A DNA stretch of 37,372 nucleotides from Gemmatimonadota bacterium. GTDB lineage: Bacteria; Gemmatimonadota; Gemmatimonadetes; Gemmatimonadales; Gemmatimonadaceae. The DNA lies in assembly GCA_025358315.1 (NCBI GenBank), contig JANYKA010000037.1, forward strand, positions 1-37,372, in the 5' to 3' direction. The notes beneath the pieces were generated by a model. That model was not told where the DNA came from. It saw only the letters and a program-made list of their open reading frames with translations, and ran no database searches. Made by a program: the position numbers and the translations under genes. Of the stretch, positions 1 to 7,462 are shown in pieces (positions within the stretch are counted from its first letter, which is position 1; every line of letters starts with the position of its first letter).

Positions 1-357
1 AATACCGATGGGGCCCTCGAGATAGCCACTCTCCTGCACCCAGGTGGTCCCCGTCATCTCGCCGTTGCCGTTGAGCGTGAACCATGAGGCAAAGACCGGA
101 TCGGAATTCGATTTGCCGCGTGGATGGATGACGGTGACGCCGGTGCGGACCGGCCCTTGTCCGACGACAAGTTTACCGCTGCCGGAGATGAGCGTGGTGT
201 GTCCCACCTCTACGCCGGCGACATCAGTGATCGCATCGAGCGGGCCCGGCGTGCCGCCAATGGGGAGCTTGAGGTCGTGCTCGCGGGGCTTTGCCTGCGC
301 GCTGAGGGAGAGGGCGCAGACGACGAGGGAGGCGAGCGCGATGGTGAGGCGACGCAT
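1..357 (-). CDS. P1-family (DmpA-like, S58) peptidase, N-terminal part
   Basis: Only the first 119 codons lie in the window; the gene runs off the left edge. The start is the ATG at 357-355. Residues 1-20 (MRRLTIALASLVVCALSLSA) form a cleavable signal peptide, so the product is probably periplasmic or exported. The mature start contains PGPLDAITDVAGVEVGHTT (about residues 34-52) and GPVRTGVTVIHPRG (about 65-78), typical of the P1/DmpA family of N-terminal nucleophile aminopeptidases. The catalytic Ser/Thr at the self-cleavage site lies beyond the window, so activity cannot be judged. DmpA-type enzymes release N-terminal D- or L-amino acids or beta-amino acids; the substrate here is unknown. 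It is divergent from the PIG-L gene, with about 110 bp between the starts. Confidence 0.8.
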   Translation of the reverse strand, partial: MRRLTIALASLVVCALSLSAQAKPREHDLKLPIGGTPGPLDAITDVAGVEVGHTTLISGSGKLVVGQGPVRTGVTVIHPRGKSNSDPVFASWFTLNGNGEMTGTTWVQESGYLEGPIGI

Positions 358-452
358 GTGAGTCACGGTGTTGGGAATTTCAATGACGCGGGCCCGCAGA
401 GTATGCGACGCGCCTTTGCCGAAGGCAAGCGGCGAGTCGTTCCGCGGCGAAG

Positions 453-458
453 TAGAAT
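453..458 (+). promoter_or_regulatory. possible -10 hexamer close to the PIG-L start
   Basis: TAGAAT (4 of 6 to TATAAT, with the key T1, A2 and T6) lies 8 nt before the ATG at 467, and no Shine-Dalgarno sequence is visible between them. This would fit a leaderless or very short-leader transcript. No convincing -35 element is seen. Weak on its own. Confidence 0.3.
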
Positions 459-466
459 ACAAGAAT

Positions 467-1204
467 ATGAAAAACTTTTTCCAGTACTCTCGCTACCTCT
501 TTGTTCTCGCCCATCCGGATGATGAAATTTATACCTGTGCGTTCATACATCAGTTGGTGAATGACGGAATGCGCGTAGATATTCTTTATGTAACGAGCGG
601 AGATTATCAGGGCCCGGACAGGACGTCGGTTCGGGAGGAAGAAGCCCGGGTATCGATGCGGTTATTGAAGGTCAATTTGGGGAACGTGCATTTCATGCGT
701 GTTCCTGAGCGGCAGTTGATGGGCCAAGTGGGTGCCGTGCGCGAGTATATTCTTGCGCTGGCGACTACGGTGCTCGCGGACTGTGTTGTTGGCCACGATT
801 TCGAAGGCGGACATAACGGCCATGACGCACTGAGTTTCTGCACTTCACGCGTCGCAGAGGAACTGCACATTCCGCTATACGTTTTTCCGGCGTACCATGG
901 GGTGCCGGAGGAGCGACGCTGGAACCAGTTCGTGTCACCTCGTGCGGCGACGGATACCCTCCATCTTTCCGCGGAAATGCAATCGCTGCAACGTCGCGTC
1001 ATGGCGGCGCATGCCAGTCAATCGGGATTTTTTGACATGGTCAGGCGCAGCAGCAGCTACGTGGTATTTAATACCCGTGAGATTTTGCGATTGGTGTCGG
1101 AGCCGATCAACTATGGCGAGCCACCGACGACTCCGATTGGCTACGAATATCCGGGAAGCACACTTCGTTTTAAGGATTTCAAGTCGGCGATTGGACTGGC
1201 TTGA
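467..1204 (+). CDS. PIG-L (LmbE-like) family deacetylase
   Basis: A 245-residue protein. The zinc-site motif AHPDDE is at residues 15-20 and the second metal motif HNGH (H116, H119) follows in GHDFEGGHNGHDA, the two signatures of PIG-L/LmbE N-acetylglucosaminyl de-N-acetylases. There is no signal peptide, so it is probably cytoplasmic. An in-frame ATG exists upstream at 368, but the AHPDD motif normally sits near the N terminus, which favours 467. Family members deacetylate GlcNAc-linked lipids, mycothiol/bacillithiol precursors or antibiotic intermediates; nothing nearby identifies the substrate. Base composition is visibly lower in GC than the flanking genes, with many AT-ending codons, suggesting recent acquisition. 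It stands alone between an opposed peptidase and an esterase. Confidence 0.85.
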   Translation: MKNFFQYSRYLFVLAHPDDEIYTCAFIHQLVNDGMRVDILYVTSGDYQGPDRTSVREEEARVSMRLLKVNLGNVHFMRVPERQLMGQVGAVREYILALATTVLADCVVGHDFEGGHNGHDALSFCTSRVAEELHIPLYVFPAYHGVPEERRWNQFVSPRAATDTLHLSAEMQSLQRRVMAAHASQSGFFDMVRRSSSYVVFNTREILRLVSEPINYGEPPTTPIGYEYPGSTLRFKDFKSAIGLA

Positions 1205-1253
1205 AAGCGTAACGTAGCAGCGGCACCACTCCCTTCCCACAGAGGCTCCCCCA

Positions 1254-2480
1254 ATGCGACTCGCGGCTTCGTTATTCCTCGCCCTCCTCGCCCTGCCTGC
1301 CGGCGCTCAGCAACCCCCGCGCTGGCTCGCGACTTGGTCCACCGCCAACTACGCCGCTACCGCTGCACCGCCGCGCGACTCGGTCGATTACGTGCCGACC
1401 TACGTCGATCGCACGATCCGGCAGATCGTGCGCACCACAATCGGCGGCAACAGTGTGCGTATTCGCCTCACCAACGAATACGGTGAGCGTCCGCTGATCA
1501 TCGGCGCGGCGCACATCGCGTTGCGCGATTCTGGTGCGACGGTGCGCTCATCGAGCGATAAGGCGATCACGTTCAGCGGCAGCAGGTCAGTGACCCTCCG
1601 GCCCGGTGCGATCGTCTTCAGTGATCCCGTGAACTTTCACATACCGGCGCTCACCGACCTCGCGGTGAGTCTCTGGGTGAAGGACACCATCCGTGCCACA
1701 ACGCGGCATCCGCTCGGGCTACAGTCCAACTATGTGTCTGCCCATGGGGATTTCACGGCGGCCGCACGCTTGATTCCCGACACGACGATTGCCCAATGGC
1801 TTTGGCTTGCCGGGGTGGACGTCGTGAACGCGAAAGCCACTGGCCTCATCGTCACTATTGGCAACTCGATCACCGACGGATACCGCTCCACCCCCGACGC
1901 AAACAGGCGTTGGCCAGATGTGCTCGCGCGCCGCCTGCTCGGATCGAGCGAGTCGGTCAAAGCGGTCGTCAATGCCGGCATCTCGGGCAATGGTGTGCTC
2001 GGACCGATCGCCGGACCGAGTGCGCTCGCGCGCTTCGATCGCGACGTTCTTATGCAGCCCGGCGTGACACATGTGATCGTGCTTGAAGGGATCAACGACC
2101 TGACGCGCGGTACGGAAAGCGCCGATCCGCGCAACACCGTGAGTGCGCAGGACATCATCTTCGGCTATCGGCAACTCATTGCGCGCGCCCATGAGCGAGG
2201 TCTTGTGATCTACGGTGCCACGCTCACGCCGATCGGCGGTATGAATCGCCCAACCACTCCCGCCACGGACGTGAAGCGACGCGCCGTGAACGCGTGGATT
2301 CGAACCAGCGGTGCCTTTGACGACGTGATCGACTTCGATGCCGTCACGCGCGATCCGGAGCAGCCCGACCGCTTCCTGCCAGCATACGATAGCGGCGATC
2401 ATTTACACCCGAGCGACGCGGGCTATAAGGCCATGGGTGAGGCGATCGATCTCACGCTGTTCAGGCGGACTCGGCAATGA
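1254..2480 (+). CDS. secreted SGNH/GDSL-type hydrolase
   Basis: A 408-residue protein with a signal peptide (MRLAASLFLALLALPAGAQ, cleavage after about residue 19). The SGNH fold signatures are present: block I GNSITDG with the nucleophile Ser205, an EGINDL block III equivalent, and block V DHLHP giving the Asp382/His385 pair near the C terminus. The N-terminal 190 residues form the extra beta-rich domain seen in larger family members. The family hydrolyses esters of lipids, acetylated sugars or pectin; the substrate cannot be read from sequence. An AGAGG lies 8 nt before the ATG. The stop overlaps the start of the flavoprotein gene (ATGA), so the two are translationally coupled, an odd pairing of a secreted esterase with a cytoplasmic disulfide oxidoreductase. 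Confidence 0.88.
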   Translation: MRLAASLFLALLALPAGAQQPPRWLATWSTANYAATAAPPRDSVDYVPTYVDRTIRQIVRTTIGGNSVRIRLTNEYGERPLIIGAAHIALRDSGATVRSSSDKAITFSGSRSVTLRPGAIVFSDPVNFHIPALTDLAVSLWVKDTIRATTRHPLGLQSNYVSAHGDFTAAARLIPDTTIAQWLWLAGVDVVNAKATGLIVTIGNSITDGYRSTPDANRRWPDVLARRLLGSSESVKAVVNAGISGNGVLGPIAGPSALARFDRDVLMQPGVTHVIVLEGINDLTRGTESADPRNTVSAQDIIFGYRQLIARAHERGLVIYGATLTPIGGMNRPTTPATDVKRRAVNAWIRTSGAFDDVIDFDAVTRDPEQPDRFLPAYDSGDHLHPSDAGYKAMGEAIDLTLFRRTRQ

Positions 2481-3862
2481 CCACAGCTCCCAGCGCGCCC
2501 CGCGACTTCGACGCCATTGTGATCGGCGCAGGCCAGGCCGGCAACCCGCTCGCCCAACAACTCGCTGACAAAGGATGGCGCGTTGCGCTCATCGAGCGCG
2601 AACACTTGGGTGGATCGTGCGTCAATTACGGGTGCACACCCACCAAAACGATGATCGCGAGCTCGCAGGTCGTCTACGAGGCCAGGCGCGGCGCGACGCT
2701 CGGCGTCAACATTCCGGAAGTATCCGTCGACCTGCCGCAGATCGTCGCGCGGAAGAATGAAATCGTTGGCCAGTGGCGGTCGGGTCTGGAAGCGCATACA
2801 GCGTCGCGACCGAACATCACCGTCTTTCACGGATCCGCGCGCTTCTCAGGACCCCGGCAAGTCACCGTACTGGGTGAGGAGTTACACGCCGACAAAGTCT
2901 TTATCAATACGGGGACGAGCTCACTTATTCCGCCCATCCCGGGACTGGCCGACGTGCCGTTTCTCACGAACCGGACGATCCTCGACCTTTCCGTAGTGCC
3001 GGAGCACTTGGCGATCCTCGGCGGGAGTTACATCGGCCTGGAGTTCGGACAAATGTTTCGACGATTCGGGAGCCGCGTCACGATCATCGAGAGTGGCGAT
3101 CAGATCGTCGGCCGTGAAGATGAGGACGTGGCGGCAGCACTGCGCGCGTCGCTCGAAGCAGAAGGCATCGTGTTCCTGACCGGGCACGACGCGCAGTCCG
3201 TCACGACGAGTGCTGCCAGCATCCGGATCGCGGTGCGCGACCGTGCCGGTACCACGACCACTGTCGAGTGCTCACAGCTATTGGTGGCCGTCGGCCGAGT
3301 CCCAAACACGAGTGACCTCGACCTCGCAGCGACCGGCGTACGGACCGACCGAGGGTTTGTGCCGGTGAACGAGTATCTCGAGACGAACGTGAAAGGCGTA
3401 TACGCGCTCGGCGACGTTAATGGTGGCCCCGCATTCACCCACATCAGCTACAACGACTTTCAGATCGCGTTTCACAACCTCTTCAATGATGTCAAGCGGT
3501 CGACGGCGGGCCGCATCGTTCCGTATGCGCTTTTCACCGACCCAGAACTTGGGCGCGTTGGCATGACAGAACGTCAGGCGCGTGTGTTGGGGCGTCCGAT
3601 TCTCGTGGGGAGCATTCCGATGGGGCGCGTCGCGCGTGCGATCGAACGCGGCGACACGCGCGGGCTGATGAAAGTCATCGTCGATGCCGAAACGGAACAA
3701 CTGCTGGGCGCCGCCATTCTCGGGCAGGGCGGTGGCGAGCTGGTGCAGACGCTTATGGCACTGATGATGACGGGCGCGTCGTGGAAGACGTTCTACCAAG
3801 CGGTATTCATTCACCCGACGATGACCGAGGGGTTCTTTGCGCTGATGGACAGCGTGAAGTGA
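2477..3862 (+). CDS. MerA-like FAD pyridine nucleotide-disulfide oxidoreductase
   Basis: A 461-residue two-dinucleotide-binding-domain flavoprotein. The N-terminal FAD site is IVIGAGQAGNPLA (about 15-27); the redox disulfide is CVNYGC (Cys48, Cys53) followed by TPTK; an NAD(P)H-binding ILGGSYIGLEFG and a second FAD motif YALGDVNGG follow; the C-terminal dimerisation domain carries FIHPTMTE, where His-Pro is the family's catalytic base region. It resembles mercuric reductase and dihydrolipoamide dehydrogenase. However, it has no N-terminal heavy-metal domain and ends FALMDSVK with no C-terminal vicinal cysteine pair, so true Hg(II) reduction is unlikely. No merR, merT or merP is nearby. The start overlaps the esterase stop by 4 nt. 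Confidence 0.85.
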   Translation: MTTAPSAPRDFDAIVIGAGQAGNPLAQQLADKGWRVALIEREHLGGSCVNYGCTPTKTMIASSQVVYEARRGATLGVNIPEVSVDLPQIVARKNEIVGQWRSGLEAHTASRPNITVFHGSARFSGPRQVTVLGEELHADKVFINTGTSSLIPPIPGLADVPFLTNRTILDLSVVPEHLAILGGSYIGLEFGQMFRRFGSRVTIIESGDQIVGREDEDVAAALRASLEAEGIVFLTGHDAQSVTTSAASIRIAVRDRAGTTTTVECSQLLVAVGRVPNTSDLDLAATGVRTDRGFVPVNEYLETNVKGVYALGDVNGGPAFTHISYNDFQIAFHNLFNDVKRSTAGRIVPYALFTDPELGRVGMTERQARVLGRPILVGSIPMGRVARAIERGDTRGLMKVIVDAETEQLLGAAILGQGGGELVQTLMALMMTGASWKTFYQAVFIHPTMTEGFFALMDSVK

Positions 3863-3868
3863 CGTGGC

Positions 3869-3907
3869 TACAATATCACGCCTCGCAAATTCCTGCGTGA
3901 CATTGTA
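3869..3907. repeat. inverted repeat after the flavoprotein gene
   Basis: TACAATATCACGC (3869-3881) and GCGTGACATTGTA (3895-3907) are complementary over 13 positions with one mismatch, around a 13-nt loop. It starts 7 nt after the upstream stop, so it may end or stabilise the esterase/flavoprotein transcript. It lacks a T-run, so it is not a textbook intrinsic terminator; a protein-binding palindrome in front of the next small gene is also possible. Confidence 0.55.
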
Positions 3908-3948
3908 CCGCCATTGCACGTTCATCTTCATCTTTAATAGACTGGCAA

Positions 3949-4170
3949 ATGACACCCGACGAACGTCAACAACTATGGGCCGATCCTGCTCATTGGAATA
4001 AAGACGGCTCCTATAAGTGCGCTTCAGATCCTCGACTCTTGGTTCCAAAACGATCGGGCGGCGGATGGACGCTCAATATGAATCATCCGGCTGCTGGTTG
4101 GTTCATGGCAAGTATCGTAATTGGTGTATTAGCATTTGTGGTTGGCGTTGGTGTCATCGCAACACGATAA
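3949..4170 (+). CDS. small DUF5808-like membrane protein
   Basis: A 73-residue protein. The first half has the pattern W-N-x-D-G-S-Y-K ... DPRLLVPKRSGGGWTLNM (residues 17-44), which matches my recollection of DUF5808 (hydrophilic stretch with DPR-x-x-VPKR and GWTLN). The second half has one membrane helix, ASIVIGVLAFVVGVGVIAT (about 54-72). Function is unknown; the domain is often found as a tail of larger membrane proteins and here stands alone. There is no clear ribosome binding site; TAGACT lies 5 nt before the ATG. GC is lower than in most neighbours. The following 88 bp to the hipA stop contain nothing I recognise. Confidence 0.65.
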   Translation: MTPDERQQLWADPAHWNKDGSYKCASDPRLLVPKRSGGGWTLNMNHPAAGWFMASIVIGVLAFVVGVGVIATR

Positions 4171-4258
4171 TCAGTCGAGACGACACGGCCATAGCAGCGG
4201 CTCCGCTTTTCGGGACAGCTAAACGGACCGAGATAAGTGGAAGCGGGGTGATGGGCGG

Positions 4259-5542
4259 CTACTTTAGTGCCAGGCGGTCGGCGAACGCATTTGCGGTTGC
4301 GGTAACGGCCGCGCCTAGCCGGTCCAAGACCTCCGCATTCCCACCCAACCCACGCACGGCGTGCAGTACCAACTGGAGCGCCTCGCGCACGCGGGCGAGC
4401 ACGTCTGCCGTCAGCGCCTCCACCTGAGGCAACGCCACGTTGAATTCCCGGGCGACAAAGCGCAAGCACGGCGGCGTGAGCGCCGCCGGATGCGTCGTGC
4501 CGCCGAACGCGAGTGCGAAGGTCTGATCGAGGCCCGCAAACACCGTGGTCACCACGACGTCGTACGCGGGCGCGAGACGCACGGTGCCGGACGCATCGTA
4601 GAGCACGCTCAGGTTCTTCGCGTGCGCGTCGTAGTTTCCCATTACCGCGTTCGCGACGGCCCAGCGCAATAGTTGCTCGCGGTCGGAGGCCGGCTGCGCG
4701 CCGGCGCGACGCAATACGGCGACGAGATCCTGGTACGTCACGCCGCCGACCCCCGCATACTTTTGCCGCGAGACGCGGCCCGTCAGCTGGCAGCCGTCTT
4801 CGGCGTGCACGCGATGCACCGTGCCGTCGGAGTCCATCGTGCGATCAAAACGCGCCGACTCGTGGCAGGTCGGCGCCACGAGACAGAGCGCACTCGACGC
4901 GGTCGGCACGCCCGCCGCCGCCATCAGGCGCATGCCGACGAGCTCCGCTTCGAGAAGTCCTGGGAACGACGAGTTCGGCCGTTTCACGACGACCGTGGTC
5001 GGGGCGCCGTTGCGGGGCAGTCGGTACTCGGGCCGGTGATCGACCGTGTGGGCGGCGGTGGCCCCCACCGGCGGGCGCCGCCACAGCACGAGCTTCGGTT
5101 GCGCACCCGAGAGTGACGCACGCCCCGTCACTTGCCGGAGTTGACCGCCGGCGCTGGCGAAGGCTGTCATCAGGATCGCGTCATCCACTGAATCGTACGC
5201 ATGTTTGGCCGGAGGCCCGACGTCCTCGGGCCAGAGTTGGAGCGCGCCGGCGCATTCCGCGCCGACGACCCCGAGCAGGCCCACCGTGTCGCTCGGATCG
5301 TGCTTCGTCACTTGGCCGAGCGCGTCACGCAGGCCGCCTTCGGGCAGCAGATTTTCGAAGACGGCGGCTGCGTCGGATCCGACGTACGGCGCCACGCGCA
5401 CGGGGCAGCGGAACCCGACGCGATCCGCGGGCGTGGGGTTGGCGGCGACGGCCGCATCATAGGTGAACCGCACGTCCCCATTCGGAGCACTGTCGAGACG
5501 GCCGACGCGACGCGCGTTGCGCCACACGACCAGGGCGCTCAT
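4259..5542 (-). CDS. hipA: HipA-family serine/threonine kinase toxin
   Basis: A 427-residue protein, close to the usual HipA length (about 440). The N-terminal coupling domain (about 1-105) includes VFENLLPEGGLRDAL. The kinase core shows the glycine-rich segment SLSGAQPKL (143-151), VVVKRP (about 184-189), the catalytic-loop motif NYDAHAKN (303-310, with Asp305 and Asn310) and the metal-binding PAYDVV (Asp328). HVHxEDGCQ-type residues lie at about 243-252. Known HipA proteins phosphorylate GltX or other synthetases and induce dormancy; the family's core catalytic residues are intact, so it is probably active. The start overlaps the hipB stop by 4 nt (ATGA), giving the standard hipBA order and tight coupling. 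Confidence 0.92.
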   Translation of the reverse strand: MSALVVWRNARRVGRLDSAPNGDVRFTYDAAVAANPTPADRVGFRCPVRVAPYVGSDAAAVFENLLPEGGLRDALGQVTKHDPSDTVGLLGVVGAECAGALQLWPEDVGPPAKHAYDSVDDAILMTAFASAGGQLRQVTGRASLSGAQPKLVLWRRPPVGATAAHTVDHRPEYRLPRNGAPTTVVVKRPNSSFPGLLEAELVGMRLMAAAGVPTASSALCLVAPTCHESARFDRTMDSDGTVHRVHAEDGCQLTGRVSRQKYAGVGGVTYQDLVAVLRRAGAQPASDREQLLRWAVANAVMGNYDAHAKNLSVLYDASGTVRLAPAYDVVVTTVFAGLDQTFALAFGGTTHPAALTPPCLRFVAREFNVALPQVEALTADVLARVREALQLVLHAVRGLGGNAEVLDRLGAAVTATANAFADRLALK

Positions 5543-5853
5543 CGTGGATTCTCGCGGAGGGAGACGGTGGGATCGCGGGGCACCAAGACCACGTCGAGGC
5601 CGAGGTCGGCGAGGATGCGGAGCGCGAGGTCGAGTTGTGTACCCCCGTGGCCCTGCTCGAACTCGCTCAGCATGCCGCGGCTAACGCCGAGTCGCGGGGC
5701 GGCATCGCGCTGGAGACCTAACAGGCGCGCGCGCGCGACGCGCACAACCGTGCCCACTTCCTCGGGCGTGACGACACGCGCGCCGCGCGCGACGGCGGAT
5801 GCGGCGGGGGGTGGGTCGAGTCGAGTGAGATCGGGGGGTGTAGGTCGCGGCAT
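5539..5853 (-). CDS. hipB: HipB-like XRE-family antitoxin/repressor
   Basis: A 104-residue protein with a helix-turn-helix of the Xre/Cro type at about residues 34-80: VGTVVRVARARLLGLQRDAA, then LGVSRGMLSEFEQGHGGTQL. The Pro-rich first 25 residues are extra compared with short HipB proteins, and no clear Shine-Dalgarno precedes the ATG at 5853, so a somewhat later start is possible. As antitoxin it should bind and inhibit the HipA kinase and repress its own promoter. The upstream region carries several copies of the half-site TGCTTA, fitting autorepression. Confidence 0.9.
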   Translation of the reverse strand: MPRPTPPDLTRLDPPPAASAVARGARVVTPEEVGTVVRVARARLLGLQRDAAPRLGVSRGMLSEFEQGHGGTQLDLALRILADLGLDVVLVPRDPTVSLRENPR

Positions 5854-5883
5854 CTGAAATTCGAGTGAAAGCCGTTCATAATA

Positions 5884-5964
5884 TGCTTAGAGTCTAAGCT
5901 ATTGATATACATACTATGATATGCTTAGCGTTATGTCAAGCAGTAAGCATACTAAGGAATGCTT
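5884..5964. promoter_or_regulatory. cluster of TGCTTA half-sites, probable HipB operators
   Basis: Upstream of hipB an AT-rich stretch contains six related half-sites: TGCTTAG (5884-5890), CTAAGC (5894-5899), TGCTTAG (5922-5928), AAGCA (5938-5942), TAAGCAT (5944-5950) and ATGCTT (5959-5964). They form inverted pairs: GCTTAG-3nt-CTAAGC at 5885-5899; TATGCTTA (5920-5927) with TAAGCATA (5944-5951); and AAGCAT-8nt-ATGCTT at 5945-5964. The last has the same N8 spacing as the E. coli HipB operator (TATCC-N8-GGATA), with a different half-site. They flank and partly overlap the predicted promoter. Confidence 0.7.
5911..5939 (-). promoter_or_regulatory. hipBA promoter
   Basis: On the minus strand a perfect -35 TTGACA (5939-5934) is followed after 17 nt by TAGTAT (5916-5911; 4 of 6 to TATAAT). 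Transcription would begin near 5904, leaving a leader of about 50 nt before hipB. The -35 shares bases with the half-site at 5938-5942 and the spacer contains TAAGCATA on the minus strand, so repressor binding would block polymerase. Confidence 0.65.
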
Positions 5965-6016
5965 GATTCCCTGACTGCCGTGCCGCTCCAACCTCAGTCG
6001 ACGGGCGGGGACCAGA

Positions 6017-6676
6017 TCACCTCGAGTTCATGGTCGCGCGATGTGCCGACGACCTGCGGATGATCCATTCCGCGACGACGACATTGATCACCCACCCCGC
6101 GCCCATCAACACCGCGCGGTCCGACTCGTCCGGCTTGCCGACGAGCACGAAGTACGGCAGATGCGTCAGCACCTGCGTGCCCGCACCAACGCCTATCGCA
6201 TACGCCCGGATCATCCATTCGCCATGCACGGCGAAGTTACGGCGGCGGATCGCATCAATCGCCATCAGGAGCGACAGCAGCATCGCCGATCCGAACACCA
6301 GCCGCTCGATGTACAGCGCCTCGCCGTCGCCCACCGGCCACGGGTAGGCTAGCGTCATCCACAGCCCCGTCAGCGTAGCGATCAGGCCACACGCCACCAG
6401 CACACGCCCCACCGCGCGATGCCACGTTGGGTGACGCTTCCGGAATGCCGGAGCAAACTGCTGCGCGCCGAGAATGCTGAATGGGATCACGGTGATGAGG
6501 TGCAACACCACCGGGAGCGGCATCATGAAAAACCGCGCGTTGGCGGCGGTGATTGCGGCACCGCGCGCCAATTCGGTGAGCCGTGCCGCCCCGGCCAGCG
6601 CCGGAACGACACTCAACGCGATCAGCCCTGCTTGAATCTTCCAGTCCGATTCACGCCGTCCTATCCGAGTGCTCAT
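6017..6676 (-). CDS. DUF2306-like multi-pass membrane protein
   Basis: A 219-residue protein with about six to seven hydrophobic helices, beginning with IQAGLIALSVVPALAGAARL (about 14-33). The segment RKRHPTWHRAVGRVLVACGL followed by TGLWMTLAYPW (about 79-110), and RRRNFAVHGEWMIRAYAIG (about 144-162), match the conserved His/Arg-containing loops of DUF2306 predicted membrane proteins. Function of the family is unknown. The ATG is 2 nt after the stop of the upstream barrel-like gene, so the two are one transcript divergent from a TetR regulator, which may control them. Confidence 0.75.
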   Translation of the reverse strand: MSTRIGRRESDWKIQAGLIALSVVPALAGAARLTELARGAAITAANARFFMMPLPVVLHLITVIPFSILGAQQFAPAFRKRHPTWHRAVGRVLVACGLIATLTGLWMTLAYPWPVGDGEALYIERLVFGSAMLLSLLMAIDAIRRRNFAVHGEWMIRAYAIGVGAGTQVLTHLPYFVLVGKPDESDRAVLMGAGWVINVVVAEWIIRRSSAHRATMNSR

Positions 6677-6678
6677 GA

Positions 6679-7317
6679 TCAGTGCGCCGTGATGCGGAAG
6701 CCGGCCATCACGCTCACATCGTTCCGACGGCCCGATGCGCCGTTCGCGAGCATCGGCTTGAAGCCCGTCACGTAATCGCGGGCCTCGACGCGAAACCGGA
6801 TGCGACGGTAGCCCAGTTCACCGCCGACGCTGCCGTACGCTGCCAGGTTGTGCGTTGCGTCCACATCGAGGCTGCGATAGTTGTAGCTCCGCCCGCCTGC
6901 CCCGGCTCCCGCGAACGGAGTGAACGTCAGCGCCTTGCCCGACAGCCAGCGGTCCGCGCGCAGCTCGGCGCCCACGTCATAGGTGAACACGTCCAGCTTC
7001 GGCGCATCGGCCATGGCGATGTCACGGCTCCGGGCCCAGCCCATCGACGTGGTCAGGGCGAGGTAAGGCCGCACGGCATACGATAGCTGGGCGATGGTCA
7101 TGTTCGCGCGCTTGAGCACATTCCGCTGATCGCCTGTGGGCAGCAATCCACCCGACGAGACGACGAACTCGAACCGGGACAGCACCGACGGATGCTCGTT
7201 CGAGTCCTGAGCGCCGGCTTTGCCGGCCGAGGCGGCGAGGAGGGCGGCGGTCAGTGCGATTGACGCCAGCAAGCCGGGCGCGCAGCAGATGGAGCAACTG
7301 GCAATACCGGCCGGCAT
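6679..7317 (-). CDS. probable outer-membrane beta-barrel protein
   Basis: A 212-residue protein from the ATG at 7317-7315. An ATG further up at 7398 would add 27 polar residues in front of the signal peptide and is unlikely. The N terminus is a hydrophobic signal peptide (GLLASIALTAALLAASAGKAGAQ, cleavage after AGAQ). The mature part has alternating hydrophobic/polar strands, for example FEFVVSSGGLLPTG, YLALTTSMGWARS, FTYDVGAELRA, YGSVGGELGYRRIRFRVEARDYVTG and DVSVMAGFRIT, as in opacity-protein-like eight-stranded barrels. It does not end in the classical C-terminal aromatic residue (ends ITAH). Ligand and function are unknown. It is cotranscribed with the DUF2306 gene. Confidence 0.65.
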   Translation of the reverse strand: MPAGIASCSICCAPGLLASIALTAALLAASAGKAGAQDSNEHPSVLSRFEFVVSSGGLLPTGDQRNVLKRANMTIAQLSYAVRPYLALTTSMGWARSRDIAMADAPKLDVFTYDVGAELRADRWLSGKALTFTPFAGAGAGGRSYNYRSLDVDATHNLAAYGSVGGELGYRRIRFRVEARDYVTGFKPMLANGASGRRNDVSVMAGFRITAH

Positions 7318-7406
7318 GGCACGGGAGTAGTGGTGGGAGTTGCAGATGTCCGTGACATTGTTTCGCTCCGGGAAGTGGGTTATGTTTATGTCGTACACTG
7401 TTACGA

Positions 7407-7419
7407 GTATACGATATAC
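7407..7419. promoter_or_regulatory. palindrome, candidate TetR-family operator
   Basis: GTATA-CGA-TATAC is a perfect inverted repeat (5-bp arms, 3-nt centre) in the 145-bp gap between the divergent barrel gene and the TetR gene. It sits about 90 bp from the barrel start and 44 bp from the regulator start, in a locally AT-rich stretch suited to overlapping divergent promoters. Short; the real operator may extend further. Confidence 0.4.
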
Positions 7420-7462
7420 ACAGTTTCAGGGTTGTCAGTGGGCGGGTCGAAAAAGGAGTGAG

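Noticed and set aside
2477-3862. Mercury resistance operon
   Set aside because: There is no merR/T/P, no metal-binding N-terminal domain and no C-terminal cysteine pair.
4513-5466. Arg-rich plus-strand open frame of 317 codons
   Set aside because: Antisense to hipA; more than a quarter Arg with no domain.
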